Shown: positions 63,326 to 64,000 of the stretch, piece by piece
Layout: every line of letters starts with the position of its first letter
Numbering within the stretch: the first letter of the stretch is position 1
NCBI RefSeq assembly: GCF_900101995.1
Contig: NZ_FNAS01000002.1
Coordinates: forward strand, 1-64,000
Reading direction: 5' to 3'
Source: Riemerella columbipharyngis
Lineage (GTDB): Bacteria > Bacteroidota > Bacteroidia > Flavobacteriales > Weeksellaceae
Length of the DNA: 64,000 bases
Translations under genes and position numbers: made by a program
Notes under the pieces: model-generated
The model's input: only the letters and a program-made list of their open reading frames with translations
Told to the model about the DNA's origin: nothing
The model's database searches: none

Positions 63326-63333
63326 TATCTTTG
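63326..63333 (+). promoter_or_regulatory. -7 promoter box of the small RNA unit, copy 2
   Basis: Same TATCTTTG as at 58102-58109. Confidence 0.6.
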
Positions 63334-63337
63334 TCGT

Positions 63338-63445
63338 ACCTAAGTGAATGATAAAAAAGCTCTGCAGGGGTGCAACTTAATAACAATAACTTAGGTGTGG
63401 AATACGCAGAAAAAAAAGACAGTTATTTAAAGCTGTCTTTTTTTT
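63338..63445 (+). ncRNA. small structured RNA, copy 2
   Basis: Same stem, inner hairpin and terminator as 58114-58221. Confidence 0.6.
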
Positions 63446-63740
63446 GTTTACAAAAATAAAATTCTCAATTACTGCGGTTTCACGTATTGTAAAAAAAACC
63501 CATATACATAGAGCTGGAGCGCTCTCATATTATGGATTTATCTAATACTTCATTTTTCAAACTCTATACATTAATATGACAAATAGACATTTAAAAAATT
63601 CTTTTTTGACATTTTGTCCTCGTAATATTGCAGTGTGAAAATTGAAGAGTATAGAAAATATTTATACAATATTTAACATTCCAAACTATAATTTACCTCT
63701 GTAAAAGAATAGCTAACAAGATGAAAAACAAATACCTTTA
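63446..63740. other. non-coding end of the element, copy 2
   Basis: Same hairpin and operator-like motifs as 58222-58516; no gene. Confidence 0.5.
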
Positions 63741-63768
63741 ATTTTAGATAATATAAATTATAAGACTA
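63741..63768. other. dif-like Xer site, right (attR of the 5.2-kb element)
   Basis: Arm ATTTTAGATAA (element), centre TATAAA, then TTATAAGACTA (chromosome). Joining its right arm to the left arm of the site at 53293 rebuilds the empty chromosomal dif. Confidence 0.85.
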
Positions 63769-63832
63769 GTATTTAGAATTTCGATATTTGTTATTTTGTT
63801 TCTTTCTTTGTTTATTTTTTCATCTATAAATC

Positions 63833-63862
63833 AAAGGGCTTATAGATTTTTATAAGCCCTTT
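63833..63862. terminator. bidirectional terminator
   Basis: AAAGGGCTTATA and TATAAGCCCTTT form a perfect 12-bp stem with a 6-base loop, between the element and the leftward chromosomal gene. Bases 63769-63832 hold nothing recognisable. Confidence 0.85.
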
Positions 63863-63901
63863 CTTTAGATTGATAAAATAACAGATTAGAAAAATTAGTT
63901 T

Positions 63902-64000
63902 TTATTTTTTTGTATAAATATTCCAGCCGTGATTTTCTTTATTATCATCTGCTGGTCTAGCGAATTTGTCAGCGTCTGATTTTGTTTCAAATTCAGCTTT
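63902..64000 (-). CDS. 3' end of a leftward gene, product unknown (partial)
   Basis: The last 32 codons and stop of a gene that begins beyond the window. The peptide starts KAEFETKSDADKFARP and ends NHGWNIYTKK. A terminator lies 40 bases after the stop, in keeping with a real gene end. No family recognised. Confidence 0.6.
   Translation of the reverse strand, partial: KAEFETKSDADKFARPADDNKENHGWNIYTKK

Larger units (their letters stand above)
58528..63751. mobile_element. dif-integrated ssDNA-phage-like element, copy 2 (5224 bp)
   Basis: Second tandem copy. Every encoded protein is identical to copy 1 and no base difference was seen by eye, so the duplication is very recent, is maintained by ongoing recombination, or is an assembly effect. 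Unlike copy 1, its first gene is preceded by the element's own 3' region (58092-58516). Confidence 0.85.

Noticed and set aside
53304-63751. Inovirus (filamentous phage) prophage
   Set aside because: dif use and tandem copies fit, but there is no Zot/pI-like ATPase, no small coat-protein series and no adsorption protein; the lysozyme points to lytic release.
53304-63751. Insertion sequence or composite transposon made of two 5.2-kb units
   Set aside because: There is no DDE or HUH-type transposase with terminal inverted repeats or target duplications; junctions are dif-like sites with arm exchange.

Overview
The window looks like a chromosome segment of an AT-rich member of the Flavobacteriia (Bacteroidota), most like a Riemerella/Bergeyella/Chryseobacterium-type Weeksellaceae. 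The signs are TAnnTTTG -7 promoter boxes with almost no Shine-Dalgarno sequences, a DUF6452/DUF6048 gene pair, a Bacteroidota-type Tra conjugation system and a TonB receptor with an unfused plug. The exact species cannot be read from sequence alone.

Region 1 (1-15.76 kb) is core chromosome: urocanate hydratase, an SRPBCC protein, an MBL-fold hydrolase, dephospho-CoA kinase, two envelope proteins, RlmD, SecG, peptidase E, a YbgC-type thioesterase, DnaA, a low-molecular-weight tyrosine phosphatase, a TonB receptor, TypA/BipA, a nitronate-monooxygenase-type flavoprotein and tRNA-Ala(GGC).

Region 2 (15.75-53.22 kb) is a complete ICE of about 37.5 kb inserted in the 3' end of tRNA-Ala, with a 21-bp direct repeat at both ends (15746-15766 and 53201-53221). 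Left to right it holds nineteen tandem 22-bp repeats, a YadA-head-like secreted adhesin, mobilization genes (MobC-like protein, relaxase, ParA), the Tra/T4SS operon (TraE, F, G, four secreted proteins, J, K, L, M, N, coupling protein, M23 peptidase), DUF4099/3945-like proteins, topoisomerase III, a 2226-residue primase/methylase/helicase protein, cargo, a leftward replication operon (DnaB helicase plus winged-helix protein), a divergent repressor switch and the integrase at the right end. TraG (VirB4) carries an inserted DnaJ-type J domain.

Region 3 (53.29-63.77 kb) is the most unusual part. Eighty bases beyond the ICE, after the tRNA terminator, lies a dif-like Xer site. Two tandem copies of a 5224-bp element are inserted in it, and all their encoded proteins are identical. 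Three dif-like cores (53293, 58517, 63741) bound the copies, and their arms swap exactly as Xer-type recombination predicts. Each copy encodes an HUH rolling-circle Rep, an SSB-like protein, small membrane proteins, a DUF6266-like protein (possible virion protein), a tyrosine recombinase reduced to its catalytic domain, and a holin-like/GH24 lysozyme lysis pair. Each also carries a roughly 500-bp GC-rich array of hairpins closed by a 27-bp inverted repeat, and a small RNA unit with its own promoter and terminator. I interpret this as a tandem, dif-integrated, single-stranded-DNA-phage-like provirus without a recognisable classical capsid gene.

Region 4 (63.77-64 kb) is chromosome again: a bidirectional terminator and the 3' end of a leftward gene.
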